From contig NZ_JACBNX010000017.1 in the NCBI RefSeq assembly GCF_013403875.1, positions 1 through 64,000 on the forward strand: DNA of 64,000 nt, given 5' to 3'. This document shows positions 39,022 to 49,131 of the stretch, piece by piece. The position numbers and the translations under genes are program-made. This stretch comes from Burkholderia guangdongensis (GTDB taxonomy: Bacteria > Pseudomonadota > Gammaproteobacteria > Burkholderiales > Burkholderiaceae). Under the pieces are notes generated by a model. The model had not been told where the DNA came from. It saw only the letters and a program-made list of their open reading frames with translations, and made no database searches. Within the stretch, counting starts at the first letter, position 1; each line of letters begins with the position of its first letter.

Positions 39022-39553
39022 CGCCCCCCCGTTTGTTGGACGTTTGTCGGATTGTCGTCGCCGGCGCTCGATATGCCGAAGCCGTTCGCGAGCCCGTACC
39101 CGGCATGATTTTGTTGCACGCGGGAAGGTTTGCCAATGCCCGATCTGCCGGCGTGGGCCGGGAAGCCATTGCGTATTCCACTGGCAGCCAGTGACAAATT
39201 TCATTTTCATCCTGGCGCGGGTGCGCCTACTCTTCTGGAATCCGACTACCCGTCGCGCGGGCGCCTCGTGGCGGAGAGGCGTCGCGCGATGCGACTCGAA
39301 ACGATGCCCGAATACCCGTTACGAATATCGAATATTCGTAATGGGTATTTGCGTTTATTAAAAATAAAATAAATTGGTATTAATAATATTGGCGAATATC
39401 AAAAAAACTTGTCCATGATTCTCCTGTCGAGTGATTGGACTCATCGATATCCGGCGACTGGCACTATCGCATTTATTTTTAATTAACAAATATTGAACTG
39501 AAGAGGAAATCCAGCACGCGACTCATCTCGCCACTACCCAGAAGGGAGACAAC
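39022..39553. other. AT-rich intergenic region upstream of the symporter operon
   Basis: No gene is seen in these 532 bases. From about 39310 to 39500 base composition falls sharply to AT-rich, unlike anything else on the backbone side of the window. It includes a large hairpin at 39311-39349 and runs such as TTATTAAAAATAAAATAAATTGG. The GAGGAAA and AAGGGAG sequences near 39505 and 39541 may serve translation of the next gene. Confidence 0.6.
39311..39349. repeat. 18-bp inverted repeat with 3-base centre
   Basis: The left arm 39311-39328 (AATACCCGTTACGAATAT) is inverted at 39332-39349 with one mismatch (a possible G-T pair) around CGA. It is followed by TTTGCGTTTATT. It could be an operator, an attenuator or a terminator. 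Confidence 0.8.
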
Positions 39554-39763
39554 ATGCTCAAGCTGTTCATCGGGATCGGCATCCCCTACATCGGCGTCGT
39601 CGGCCTGCTGCCGAAGGTCGCGTCCGTCGACCTGTTCATGTTCGGCGTGCCATTCGTCTATGCATGGATCTTCGCCTGGTTCGTCCTGACTTCCGGCTGC
39701 CTGCTGGCGTGCTGGCGCCTGTTCGACCGCCTTCCCGCGAAGGCGGACGCGCAAGCGCGCTAA
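39554..39763 (+). CDS. DUF3311-type small membrane protein
   Basis: A 69-residue protein with two hydrophobic segments (residues about 4-22 and 30-55, around PFVYAWIFAWFVLTSGCLLA). Proteins of this size and pattern are encoded just before SSS-family sodium/solute symporters and probably act as a small accessory subunit. The symporter gene starts 10 bases later. Ribosome site AAGGGAG upstream. Confidence 0.85.
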   Translation: MLKLFIGIGIPYIGVVGLLPKVASVDLFMFGVPFVYAWIFAWFVLTSGCLLACWRLFDRLPAKADAQAR

Positions 39764-39773
39764 GGAGATACTG

Positions 39774-41183
39774 ATGGCTACCGCGGTCTTCCTCGGCTTC
39801 ATACTTTTTTCCCTCTATCTCGCGATCCGATCGAAAAAAGGGAGCAGCAAGCAGGACGTGCACGATTTCTTCTGCGCTTCAGGGCAATTCGGCGCGTGCC
39901 TGGTGTTTTTCCTGACCGCCGGCGAGATTTACAGCATCGGCACGATGGTCGGCTTTCCGGGCGGCATTTATGCGAAAGGGCCGACGTACGGCGTCTGGTT
40001 TCTCGGCTACATATTGCTCGCTTATCCGCTCGGCTATTTCATCGGACCGAGAATCTGGGCGGCCGGCAAGCGATACAACGCGATCACGCTGCCCGACCTG
40101 TTCAAGGGCCATTACGGCAGCCGCGCGCTCGAACTGCTGGTCGGCACGACGGCGATCCTGTTCCTGCTGCCGTGGGGCGAGCTGCAGTTCACCGGCCTGA
40201 TCGCCGCGTTCAAGGGGCTCGGCTGGAATTTCCCGCCGACGTTCCTGATCCTGATCGCCGCGGCGCTCGCGTTCACGTACATCGCGATCTCGGGCGTGCG
40301 TTCGTCGGCGTACATCGCGGTGCTGAAGGACATCCTGATGGTCGTCGCGATCGTCGTCACCGGCGCCGCGGTCGTGTCGCAAGCCGGCATCTCGCACGTG
40401 TTCCACGTCGCGAGCCAGCACGTCAGCAACACGATGAACACGCGGCAGCTCACGTTCTCGATGAGCACGATGCTGTTCCAGTCGCTCGGGTTCTACATGC
40501 TGCCGGTCGGCGTGCAGTTCTTCTTCACCGCGAACAGCGGCGATACGATCCGGCGCACGCAGATGGTGATGCCGCTGTACATGCTGATGTATCCGTTCCT
40601 CGTGCTCGCGTCGTACTACGCGCTGAGCCAGCACCTGCATCTGGCGTCGCCGAACGAGGCGTTCTTCGCGGCCGCCACGCGACTGCTGCCGGAATGGCTG
40701 CTCGGGCTCGTGGCCGCGGCGGCGTCGCTGTCGGGACTGCTGGTGCTCGCGGGCCTGTGCCTCGCGATCGGGCCGATCGTCACGCGCAACCTGCTGCCCG
40801 GCATGCCGGAGAGCCGGCAGAAGCGCGGCGCGAAATTCGTGATCGTCGTCTATCTGGCGATCTCGATCGTGATGACGCTGCTCACGCCGAACCTGATGCT
40901 CACGCTGATCAACACGACGCTGTACGGCGTCACGCAGTTCTTCCCCGGCGTGCTGGTCATCCTGCTGTCGCTCAGGGTCCGGGCCGTGGCGGTCGCGCTC
41001 GGCATCCTGACGGGCCAGGTGCTGGCGATCATCCTTTATACGTGCCAGACGGATCTCGGCGGCTTCAACCTGGGCCTGCTCTGCCTCGTGGTGAACGTGG
41101 CCGTGATGATCGGCGTCAACGTCGCCGCGAAACTGGGCGGTGTCGGCGCGCTGCGGCATTCGTCGCCGCACGGGCGGGCATGA
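39774..41183 (+). CDS. Sodium:solute symporter (SSS family)
   Basis: A 469-residue inner-membrane transporter with about 13 hydrophobic helices. It starts with FLGFILFSLYLAIRSKKGSS and DVHDFFCASGQFGACLVFF. It contains GDTIRRTQMVMPLYMLMYP and SLSGLLVLAGLCLAIGPIVT, typical of the PanF/monocarboxylate-like branch. The substrate is not readable. Its position at the edge of a ureide cluster and convergence with an OHCU-decarboxylase paralogue allow, but do not prove, a nitrogenous substrate. AAGGAG ribosome site. Confidence 0.88.
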   Translation: MATAVFLGFILFSLYLAIRSKKGSSKQDVHDFFCASGQFGACLVFFLTAGEIYSIGTMVGFPGGIYAKGPTYGVWFLGYILLAYPLGYFIGPRIWAAGKRYNAITLPDLFKGHYGSRALELLVGTTAILFLLPWGELQFTGLIAAFKGLGWNFPPTFLILIAAALAFTYIAISGVRSSAYIAVLKDILMVVAIVVTGAAVVSQAGISHVFHVASQHVSNTMNTRQLTFSMSTMLFQSLGFYMLPVGVQFFFTANSGDTIRRTQMVMPLYMLMYPFLVLASYYALSQHLHLASPNEAFFAAATRLLPEWLLGLVAAAASLSGLLVLAGLCLAIGPIVTRNLLPGMPESRQKRGAKFVIVVYLAISIVMTLLTPNLMLTLINTTLYGVTQFFPGVLVILLSLRVRAVAVALGILTGQVLAIILYTCQTDLGGFNLGLLCLVVNVAVMIGVNVAAKLGGVGALRHSSPHGRA

Positions 41184-41262
41184 CGCCGACGGCGGCTGCC
41201 GCCCGACATCGGGCGGCGGGCAAGCAAGAGGGCGGCGGGGCCGGAGCCATCGGCTTCGCCGC

Positions 41263-41290
41263 CTTAGTCTTGGGCGCTTAGTCTTGGGCG
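41263..41290. repeat. Perfect 14-bp tandem duplication
   Basis: CTTAGTCTTGGGCG occurs at 41263-41276 and 41277-41290, between the convergent symporter and uraD-like genes. Confidence 0.85.
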
Positions 41291-41300
41291 GTGCGCAGCC

Positions 41301-41825
41301 TCAGCCCAGCGCGGCGACGCGCGCATCGAGCCGGCCGCGCGTGATCGCCGCGATCTGCGCAAGCGCTTCGTCCAGCTCCTGCTGCGTGCCGCGGCCGATC
41401 CGGCGCTCGAACGACGCGAAGATGCCTTCGCGCGTGTAGTGGCGCACGCAGATGATGAACGGAAAGCCGTGCCGTTCGAGATAGGCCGCGTTCAGCCGGT
41501 CGAGCGCGGCTTCCTGCTGCGCCGACATCGCGTCGAGCCCGGCGCTCTTCTGCTCCGCGTTCGAATCGGCCGTCATCGTGCCCGCGCGGACGTTCGCGGC
41601 GGACAGCAGCGGGTGCAGGTTCAGGAAGTCGCGCCGATCGCGCTCGTCGAGCTGCCGGATCACGTTCATCATCGCGTCATGCAGCGCGCCGATCGACGCG
41701 AACGGCTGCTGCGCCCACGCGCGCTCCGCCGCCTGCGGAAAGTGTTCGAACACGCTGCCGAACGCGCTCACGAACGCTGCGTGATCGAGTGCGTTGACGG
41801 GCGTCGGATGGATCGACTGTGACAT
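41301..41825 (-). CDS. OHCU decarboxylase paralogue (UraD-like)
   Basis: A 174-residue homologue of the urate-pathway decarboxylase at 52558. Shared blocks are AWAQQPFASIGALHDAMMNV, NLHPLLSAANVRAGTMTADS, AEQKSAGLDAMS and RHGFPFIICVRHYTREGIFA. The His of the HPxLA motif and the EQ..AGL element are kept, but HPELAG reads HPLLSA, and the VRGYDRHGI segment reads VRHYTREGI. The substrate may therefore differ from OHCU. Start ATG 41825 is chosen because the longer frame fuses with the LysR antisense region. Confidence 0.85.
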   Translation of the reverse strand: MSQSIHPTPVNALDHAAFVSAFGSVFEHFPQAAERAWAQQPFASIGALHDAMMNVIRQLDERDRRDFLNLHPLLSAANVRAGTMTADSNAEQKSAGLDAMSAQQEAALDRLNAAYLERHGFPFIICVRHYTREGIFASFERRIGRGTQQELDEALAQIAAITRGRLDARVAALG

Positions 41826-41980
41826 GCGCGGCCTTGCTCCCGTGAGGCCCGCCGTATCGGCGGGCGTGGACGACGAATACGGGCCGAGTATAGAAAGCGC
41901 GCGCGGCGGCAGCGACGCGCGCGGTCCTATAGGTCGCATAACAGAACGCGATACGGCAGTCCGGCGCGAGGCCGGCGCGG

Positions 41981-42928
41981 CTAGGTCCGATGCATGTCGC
42001 GCAGGTCGCGCAACGATTGCGCGGCCGCGCTCAGCATGCCGCGCAGCCAGACGTGCGATGCCGAGCGATGGCGCGACGGGTGCCAGAGCTGGTAAAAGCG
42101 CATGAACGGGAAATCGATCGGCGGATCGACCACCGCGAGCGGCACGTGCTGCGCGTGGTAGTTCGCGAAGTGGCGTCCGGTGGTCAGGATCAGGTCGGTG
42201 CCCGGGATCAGGCTCGGCGCGAGATTGAAGTACGGGCAGCTCACGCGGTTGTCTCGATGCACGCGCATCGTGCTGAGGCCCGTGTCGACGACACCGCGCT
42301 GGTCGCGCGAATACGGTGTCGGCACGATGTGCGACGCGCTCAGATACGCCTGCGTGGTGAGCTTGCCCGGCTGCGCGTGGAGGCTGTCCTGCGCGACGAC
42401 GCAGACCACGTCGTCCTCGAGCAGCACCGACAGGTGCAGATGCTCGGGCGGGCTCGGCCAGTTGCCGATCACGATGTCGGCCGAGCCGTCGGACAGCGCC
42501 TGCTCGTAATCGAACGTCGCGCTGAGCGGCACGGCCGCGATGCGCGCGTTCGGCGCGGCGCGCCGGCACTCGCGCACGACGTGCGCGAAGAACGGCGGCG
42601 CGAGATAGTCGGGCATCGCGACCGTGAAGCTCTGCTGCGTGGTGGCGGGATCGAAGCGCTCGTCGGACACGAGCAGGTGGTCGAGCGCGCTCAGTGCGGC
42701 CTGCGCGCTGCGCACGAGCCGCAGCGCGCGCTCGGTCGGCACCATCACGTTCTTTTCGCGGGTCAGCAGCGGATCGTTGAAGATCGCGCGCAGCCGCTTC
42801 AGCGCCGCGCTGATCGCGGGCTGCGACTGGTTCATGCGTATCGCGGTGCGCGACACGCTTTGTTCGGCGATCAGCGTGCAGAGCACGCGCAGCAGGTAGG
42901 TGTCGAACGGATCGTCGGCGCGAATCAT
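41981..42928 (-). CDS. LysR-family regulator of the second ureide gene set
   Basis: A 315-residue LysR protein. The winged helix is SVSRTAIRMNQSQPAISAAL and RLRAIFNDPLLTREKNVMVP (residues 22-62), and the effector domain is complete. It is a close paralogue of the LysR at 59415-60344, sharing DTYLLRVL, NQSQPAISAAL, MVPTE, the GNWP-PPE-LHLS motif and PTPYS-QRG-VD. ATG 42928 matches the paralogue start. It is divergent from the MFS/UraH-like operon and downstream of no other gene, so it probably regulates that operon. Confidence 0.92.
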   Translation of the reverse strand: MIRADDPFDTYLLRVLCTLIAEQSVSRTAIRMNQSQPAISAALKRLRAIFNDPLLTREKNVMVPTERALRLVRSAQAALSALDHLLVSDERFDPATTQQSFTVAMPDYLAPPFFAHVVRECRRAAPNARIAAVPLSATFDYEQALSDGSADIVIGNWPSPPEHLHLSVLLEDDVVCVVAQDSLHAQPGKLTTQAYLSASHIVPTPYSRDQRGVVDTGLSTMRVHRDNRVSCPYFNLAPSLIPGTDLILTTGRHFANYHAQHVPLAVVDPPIDFPFMRFYQLWHPSRHRSASHVWLRGMLSAAAQSLRDLRDMHRT

Positions 42929-43323
42929 CGGGCGTCCCGTGCAGAGTGAGCGGAGGCGGGCGGTGCGCGCCGCCGGCGAATGGTGACGTTGTAGCGTGTC
43001 GCACGCAACACGGCAACACGGCGGCGCGCTCGAATCCGCGCGCGCACGGGTCGGGCAGGCGGCGCCCAGGCGTGCCTGCGCGACGAAAGCGGGCGGGCTA
43101 GGGAAATCCATAGGCGCGCCGGCGCGCCCGTCGATCTTGCGCAAGCCTTTGTCGCACAACGCGTTTCTCCGTATATCGATGTTGCTATTGGCCCTATACC
43201 AGCGGTCCCGTTCCGCAGCGGGCGGCCATTCCTATACTTGCTCCCTACCGAACGGACCGCCACCGTCGGCGCCCGTCGCGGCGCCCCGGTCGCGCGGCGT
43301 CGACCGATCAGACAGGAGACAGC
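42929..43323. promoter_or_regulatory. Divergent control region between LysR and the MFS operon
   Basis: The 395 bases hold no gene. Palindromes are GGCGCGCCGGCGCGCC (43113-43128) and CTTGCGCAAG (43136-43145). A possible MFS -10 TATACT lies at 43233-43238. Regulator sites are probable but not assigned. Confidence 0.45.
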
Positions 43324-44664
43324 ATGTCCATCACAGAACAGCGCGTGCCGGCGTTCGCCGGCCGCGTCGACGACGAGCAGGCGAGCGTCTATCGCAAGGT
43401 GTCGTGGCGGCTGCTGCCGTTTCTCGGCGTGCTGTGGGTGCTCGCGTGGCTCGACCGCGTGAACATCGGCTTCGCGAAGCTGCAGATGCTCGATACGCTG
43501 CATTTCAGCGAGGCGGTGTACGGCCTCGGCGCGGGCATCTTCTTTCTCGGCTACTTCCTGTTCGAAGTGCCGTCGAACATGCTGCTGCAGCGGATCGGCG
43601 CGAAGAAGACGATCATGCGCATCACGATCTGCTGGGGCGTGATCTGCATGCTGCAGACCCACGTGTCGTCGCCGACGCAGTTCTACGTGCTGCGCTTTCT
43701 GCTCGGCGCGTTCGAGGCGGGCTTCTATCCGGGCGTGATCCTTTATCTGACCTACTGGTATCCGTCGCAGCGGCGCGCGCGCGCGTTCGGCACGTTCATG
43801 TCGGCGTCCGCGATCGCGGGCGTGCTCGGCGGCCCGATCGCGGGCTGGATCATGACGTCGATGGGCGGTCTCGCCGGGATGCACGGCTGGCAGTGGCTGT
43901 TCGTGCTCGAAGGCGTTCCGTCGGTGCTGGCCGGCGTCGTCGCATGGTTCTACATGACGGACCGGCCGGAGCACGCGCACTGGCTCACCGACGACGAAAA
44001 GCGCGTCGTGCTCGACGCGCTGCGCCGCGACGACGCCGCGATGGGCGAGCGCGGCCACGACTGGCGCGCGGTATTCGTGAACCGCAACGTATGGATGCTG
44101 ATCGCGATCTTCTTCTGCCTGCTGTGCGCGAACTCGACGCTGACGTTCTGGATTCCCACGATCATCAAGGACGACGGCTTCGCGACGCCGATGGCCATCG
44201 GCTGGATCGCGGCGGCCGCGTATCTGTGTGGCGCGATCGGCATGATCGCGAACGGCGCGCATTCGGATCGCCGCAACGAAGTGCGCTGGCACTTCAGCGG
44301 CGCGGCGCTCGCGGGCGGCGTGTCGATGGCCGTGCTCGCGGCGCTGCTCGGCGCGAAGGCGCTGCCGCCCGCGGCCGCGCTGCTTGCGATGACCGTGTCG
44401 CTCGTCGGCACGATGAGCGCGATTCCGGTGTTCTGGCAGTTGCCGAACCGCTACCTGACGGGCGGGGCGGCGGCGGTCGGCGTCGCGCTGATCAATTCGG
44501 TCTCGAACCTGGCCGGCTTCGGCGCGCCGTACGTGATGGGGCTGATCAAGAACGCCACCGGCAAGGTCGATGCGGGCCTTTACGTGGTGGCGGCGATCGA
44601 AATTCTGGCCGCGGTGCTCGTGCTCGTCTGCATCCGCCGGCTTGGCAACCCGCAGGAGAACTGA
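43324..44664 (+). CDS. MFS transporter, anion:cation symporter (ACS) type
   Basis: A 446-residue, 12-helix permease. It has the ACS pattern: KVSWRLLPFLGVLWVLAWLD, RVNIGFAKLQM, LGAGIFFLGYFLFEVPSNML and GAFEAGFYPGVILYLTYWYP. This family takes up organic anions such as tartrate, phthalate or ureide-type acids. It is followed after one base by a UraH-like gene, so a purine-derived or ureide substrate is inferred. Divergent from LysR 41981-42928. Confidence 0.9.
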   Translation: MSITEQRVPAFAGRVDDEQASVYRKVSWRLLPFLGVLWVLAWLDRVNIGFAKLQMLDTLHFSEAVYGLGAGIFFLGYFLFEVPSNMLLQRIGAKKTIMRITICWGVICMLQTHVSSPTQFYVLRFLLGAFEAGFYPGVILYLTYWYPSQRRARAFGTFMSASAIAGVLGGPIAGWIMTSMGGLAGMHGWQWLFVLEGVPSVLAGVVAWFYMTDRPEHAHWLTDDEKRVVLDALRRDDAAMGERGHDWRAVFVNRNVWMLIAIFFCLLCANSTLTFWIPTIIKDDGFATPMAIGWIAAAAYLCGAIGMIANGAHSDRRNEVRWHFSGAALAGGVSMAVLAALLGAKALPPAAALLAMTVSLVGTMSAIPVFWQLPNRYLTGGAAAVGVALINSVSNLAGFGAPYVMGLIKNATGKVDAGLYVVAAIEILAAVLVLVCIRRLGNPQEN

Positions 44665-44665
44665 C

Positions 44666-45235
<570 letters not shown>

Positions 45236-45264
45236 ACGATACGGACGAACCGGAGACATTCATC

Positions 45265-45603
45265 ATGGCAGCAGGCATCACCACGCACGTGCTCGACGTT
45301 TCGACCGGCAAACCCGCCGCCGGCATGCAGGTCGAGCTGTTCGACCTGAGCGCGCAGCCGCCGAAGCTCGTCGCGCGCATGAAGACGACCCACGACGGAC
45401 GCACCGAGACGCCGATCCTGCCGCCCGCGCAGGCGCGCGCCGGCAGCTTCGAGCTGCGGTTCTGGGTCGCGGACTATTTCCGGACGCCGGACGTGTTCGC
45501 GGACGTCGTGCCGGTGCGCTTCACGGTTGCGGACGCGGCGCAGCACTATCACGTGCCGCTGCTGTGCTCGCCGTGGAGCTTCGGCACGTATCGCGGCAGT
45601 TGA
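45265..45603 (+). CDS. 5-hydroxyisourate hydrolase-like protein (cytoplasmic paralogue)
   Basis: A 112-residue transthyretin-related protein without signal: MAAGITTHVLDVSTGKPAAG, Arg in THDGRTETPIL, AQHYHVPLLCSPWSFGTYRG and a final Ser. All HIU-hydrolase marks (N-terminal His, Arg, HxH, YRGS) are present. It lies behind the Tat-type paralogue in the MFS operon. Two further family members occur in the window, so which one acts on 5-hydroxyisourate in vivo is uncertain. Confidence 0.88.
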   Translation: MAAGITTHVLDVSTGKPAAGMQVELFDLSAQPPKLVARMKTTHDGRTETPILPPAQARAGSFELRFWVADYFRTPDVFADVVPVRFTVADAAQHYHVPLLCSPWSFGTYRGS

Positions 45604-45830
45604 TCGATCGGGGCGGCGGAATCGAGCCGTCCCCGGCACGGGTGCGGCGCGCGATGTGGCGCGATTAAATGCGATGTACGGCATCGCGCGACCAGAAAGA
45701 GGGGGCGATCGCAAGCGGCGAAGACGATGCGCGAATCGCGCGACGAATGATGTCGAGCGTTCGCTCGAACGCGCTGCCACACGCGCGTCACCCTGCTAGA
45801 ATGCGGCTGCCGCATTGTTTCGATTGACTA

Positions 45831-46900
<1,070 letters not shown>

Positions 46901-46955
46901 ACCTGGCGCGGTTCGGGCCCTCTAATCCGGTTTCCTCTTCCGATTCTTCCCGACC

Positions 46956-47894
46956 ATGTCCTTTGAGCCGACCGCGCCCCGCACGATCCGACTTCTCGCT
47001 CCGTCCGGCTATCCGCACGATCCCGTGGCGATCGATCGCGCGCTCGAGCGGCTCGGCGACGCGCAGCACCGGATCGAGAACGTCGAGGCGACGCAGCGCC
47101 GCTACCAGCGTTTCGCCGGCACCGACGGCGAGCGGGCGGGGGACCTGAACCGGCTCGCGGATCCGGAGCGGCCGCTGCCCGACATCGGGCTCGCGGTACG
47201 CGGTGGATACGGCGCCGCGCGGATCCTGCACGGTCTCGACTATCGGGGCCTCGAGCGCCGGCTGCGCGATCGGCCGATCGTGCTGGTCGGGCACAGCGAC
47301 TTCACCGCGATCCAGCTCGCGCTCTATGCGAAGGCGGGGATCCGGACCTTCGGCGGCCCGATGCTGTCCGCCGATTTCGGCGCCGAGGCGCCGAGCGAAT
47401 TCACGATGAGCCACTTCTGGCGCACGATCTCGGCGCCGAGCGCGACGATCGTCGCGGAGGCGCCGCAGGTGCAGAGCGTGAACGTGTCCGGCACGCTGTG
47501 GGGCGGCAACCTCGCGATCCTGACATCGCTGATCGGCACGCCGTACCTGCCGGACGTCGACGGCGGGATCCTGTTCGTCGAGGACGTCAACGAGCAGCCG
47601 TTCCGGATCGAGCGGATGATCTACCAGCTGCATCTGTCGGGGCTGCTCGCGCGCCAGCAGGCGCTCGTGCTCGGCCAGTTCACCGGCGCGCGGCCGTTCG
47701 ACTACGACAACGGCTACGACATGCAGGCGATGATCGAGCAGGTGTGCGAGGTGGTCGGCATTCCTGTCGTCACGGGGCTGCAGTTCGGCCACGTGCCCGA
47801 CATGGTGACGCTGCCGTTCGGCGCGCACGCGCAGCTCGTCGCGAATGCGCACGGTTTCCGGCTGACGATGTCCGACTATCCGCATCTCGGCTGA
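46956..47894 (+). CDS. ldcA: Muramoyltetrapeptide (L,D-) carboxypeptidase
   Basis: S66-family serine peptidase that removes the terminal D-Ala from the peptidoglycan tetrapeptide during cytoplasmic recycling. The 312 residues show IRLLAPSGYPHDPVAIDRAL at the N terminus and the nucleophile in IVLVGHSDFTAIQLAL. GTLWGGNLAILTSLIGTPYL and ILFVEDVNEQPFRIERMI (catalytic Glu) follow, then GLQFGHVPDMVTLPFG (catalytic His). It lies 55 bases after tadA. Confidence 0.94.
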   Translation: MSFEPTAPRTIRLLAPSGYPHDPVAIDRALERLGDAQHRIENVEATQRRYQRFAGTDGERAGDLNRLADPERPLPDIGLAVRGGYGAARILHGLDYRGLERRLRDRPIVLVGHSDFTAIQLALYAKAGIRTFGGPMLSADFGAEAPSEFTMSHFWRTISAPSATIVAEAPQVQSVNVSGTLWGGNLAILTSLIGTPYLPDVDGGILFVEDVNEQPFRIERMIYQLHLSGLLARQQALVLGQFTGARPFDYDNGYDMQAMIEQVCEVVGIPVVTGLQFGHVPDMVTLPFGAHAQLVANAHGFRLTMSDYPHLG

Positions 47895-47915
47895 CGCGCG
47901 CACGGATGCGAACAC

Positions 47916-47938
47916 AAAGGCGGGGTTCCGCCTTTTTT
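47916..47938 (+). terminator. Intrinsic terminator after ldcA
   Basis: Stem AAAGGCGG / CCGCCTTT (47916-47923, 47928-47935), loop GGTT, T tail. Confidence 0.85.
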
Positions 47939-48012
47939 CTTGTTCAATAACGCAACTAACGGTCAAGCGTAGTCGCGCCAGAAGATAGGGATTTTCACTA
48001 ATCTCCGCCTTG

Positions 48013-48189
48013 ATTGTCGACAAAAAATTCTGGCGTTGTGGACATTAAAAACACCCGGTTGGGCCGATAAAAGCTAGCTGAACCTCGAATTTACGTGCTT
48101 TCGCACCAGGTTGGTGCCGCAATATGCCCCCTCTATCCTGCGGACTAACCCAAATGAATTGTTGACAATTTTTATGTCCGAACTACGAT
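48013..48189 (+). promoter_or_regulatory. GntR promoter with two FCD-type operator palindromes
   Basis: TTGTCGACAA (48014-48023) is a perfect 10-bp palindrome. AATTGTTGACAATT (48157-48170) is a related palindrome with a TG centre. The second overlaps a -35 TTGACA (48162-48167); a -10 candidate TACGAT lies at 48184-48189 (16-base spacer). The 310-base gap 47895-48204 has no gene. Repression of its own promoter by the adjacent FCD regulator is the natural reading. Confidence 0.65.
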
Positions 48190-48204
48190 AAGGACCATCA
48201 AGCC

Positions 48205-48912
48205 ATGCAGATCATGAACGAACCCGATTCCGTCCTGCCCGGTTCGCCGGGGCCCGAAGCGATCGCCGAGCGGATCCGGACCGCGATCCTCGAGCATCGG
48301 CTCGCGCCCGGCGCGAAGCTGACCGAGGCGCAGCTCTGCGACGTGTTCGGCGCGAAGCGCGGCGCGATCCGGCAGGCGTTCGCGCTGCTCGCGACCGACA
48401 AGCTCGTCGAGCTCGAGCCGAACCGCGGCGCGTTCGTCGCGAGCCCGACGCTGCAGGACGTGCACGAAGTGTTCGAGATGCGCCGGATCATCGAGCTCGC
48501 CGTCGTCGAGCGGCTCGCGGGCGGCCCCGGCGCGCGGCGCCTGAAGGGCATCGCGGCGCTGATCGACAAGGAGCGCAACGCGTTCGAGCGGCGCGATTTC
48601 CCGTCGTGGATCCGCCTGTCCGGCGAATTCCACACCGAGCTCGCCGCGCTGATGGGCAACGCGACGCTCAGCGAGTGCCTCGACGGGCTCGTCGCGCGCT
48701 CGACGCTGATGTCGTCGCTGTACGAATCGCACGGACGCAGCGCGTGCTCGTTCGACGATCACGCCGACATCGTCGCCGCGCTCGAGGCGGGAGAGGCGAA
48801 GCGCGCGATGGAACTGATGTCGCACCACCTGCAGCACGTCGAGTTGAGGATGCTCGACCGGCCCGCGCAAGGGGCGGTCGATTTGCGCGAAGTATTCGGC
48901 GGCGGCGCCTGA
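48205..48912 (+). CDS. GntR-family (FCD) regulator of the ureide operon
   Basis: A 235-residue repressor-type regulator. The N-terminal winged helix is IAERIRTAILEHRLAPGAKL and EAQLCDVFGAKRGAIRQAFA (residues 17-80). The C-terminal FCD ligand-binding domain has DVHEVFEMRRIIELAVVERL, SGEFHTELAALMGN and FDDHADIVAALEAGEA; the metal-binding histidines are visible. It heads the cluster permease-racemase-puuE-uraD-alc-allA, and probably responds to an intermediate such as allantoin or ureidoglycolate (inference). Palindromic sites occur in its promoter. Confidence 0.92.
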   Translation: MQIMNEPDSVLPGSPGPEAIAERIRTAILEHRLAPGAKLTEAQLCDVFGAKRGAIRQAFALLATDKLVELEPNRGAFVASPTLQDVHEVFEMRRIIELAVVERLAGGPGARRLKGIAALIDKERNAFERRDFPSWIRLSGEFHTELAALMGNATLSECLDGLVARSTLMSSLYESHGRSACSFDDHADIVAALEAGEAKRAMELMSHHLQHVELRMLDRPAQGAVDLREVFGGGA

Positions 48913-48920
48913 CGGGCGAC

Positions 48921-48980
48921 ACGGCGATACGCGACGACACGCGACAACACGCGACAACACGCGGCGACACGCGACGGCAA
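48921..48980. repeat. 10-bp tandem repeat downstream of the GntR gene
   Basis: About five to six units of GCGACAACAC with variants (48931-48940 GCGACGACAC, 48941-48960 two exact copies, 48961-48970 GCGGCGACAC) lie in the gap before the permease gene. Confidence 0.85.
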
Positions 48981-49131
48981 GGATACGCAGCCGCGCACGA
49001 CGCGGCAAAGAACTGAAGCAATCCCGAGCCGCAGCCGCGTGCTGCGACTCTCAGGTGCGACCCCTGGCGAAGATCCGGGGCGCGATTTTGGTGACGATCA
49101 GCGGTTGTCCAGCCGCAGTCAAGGAGATGTC

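Noticed and set aside
41301-43019. 572-codon frame joining the uraD-like gene to antisense LysR sequence
   Set aside because: Only residues after the ATG at 41825 match UraD; the upstream part is out of frame with the LysR gene.
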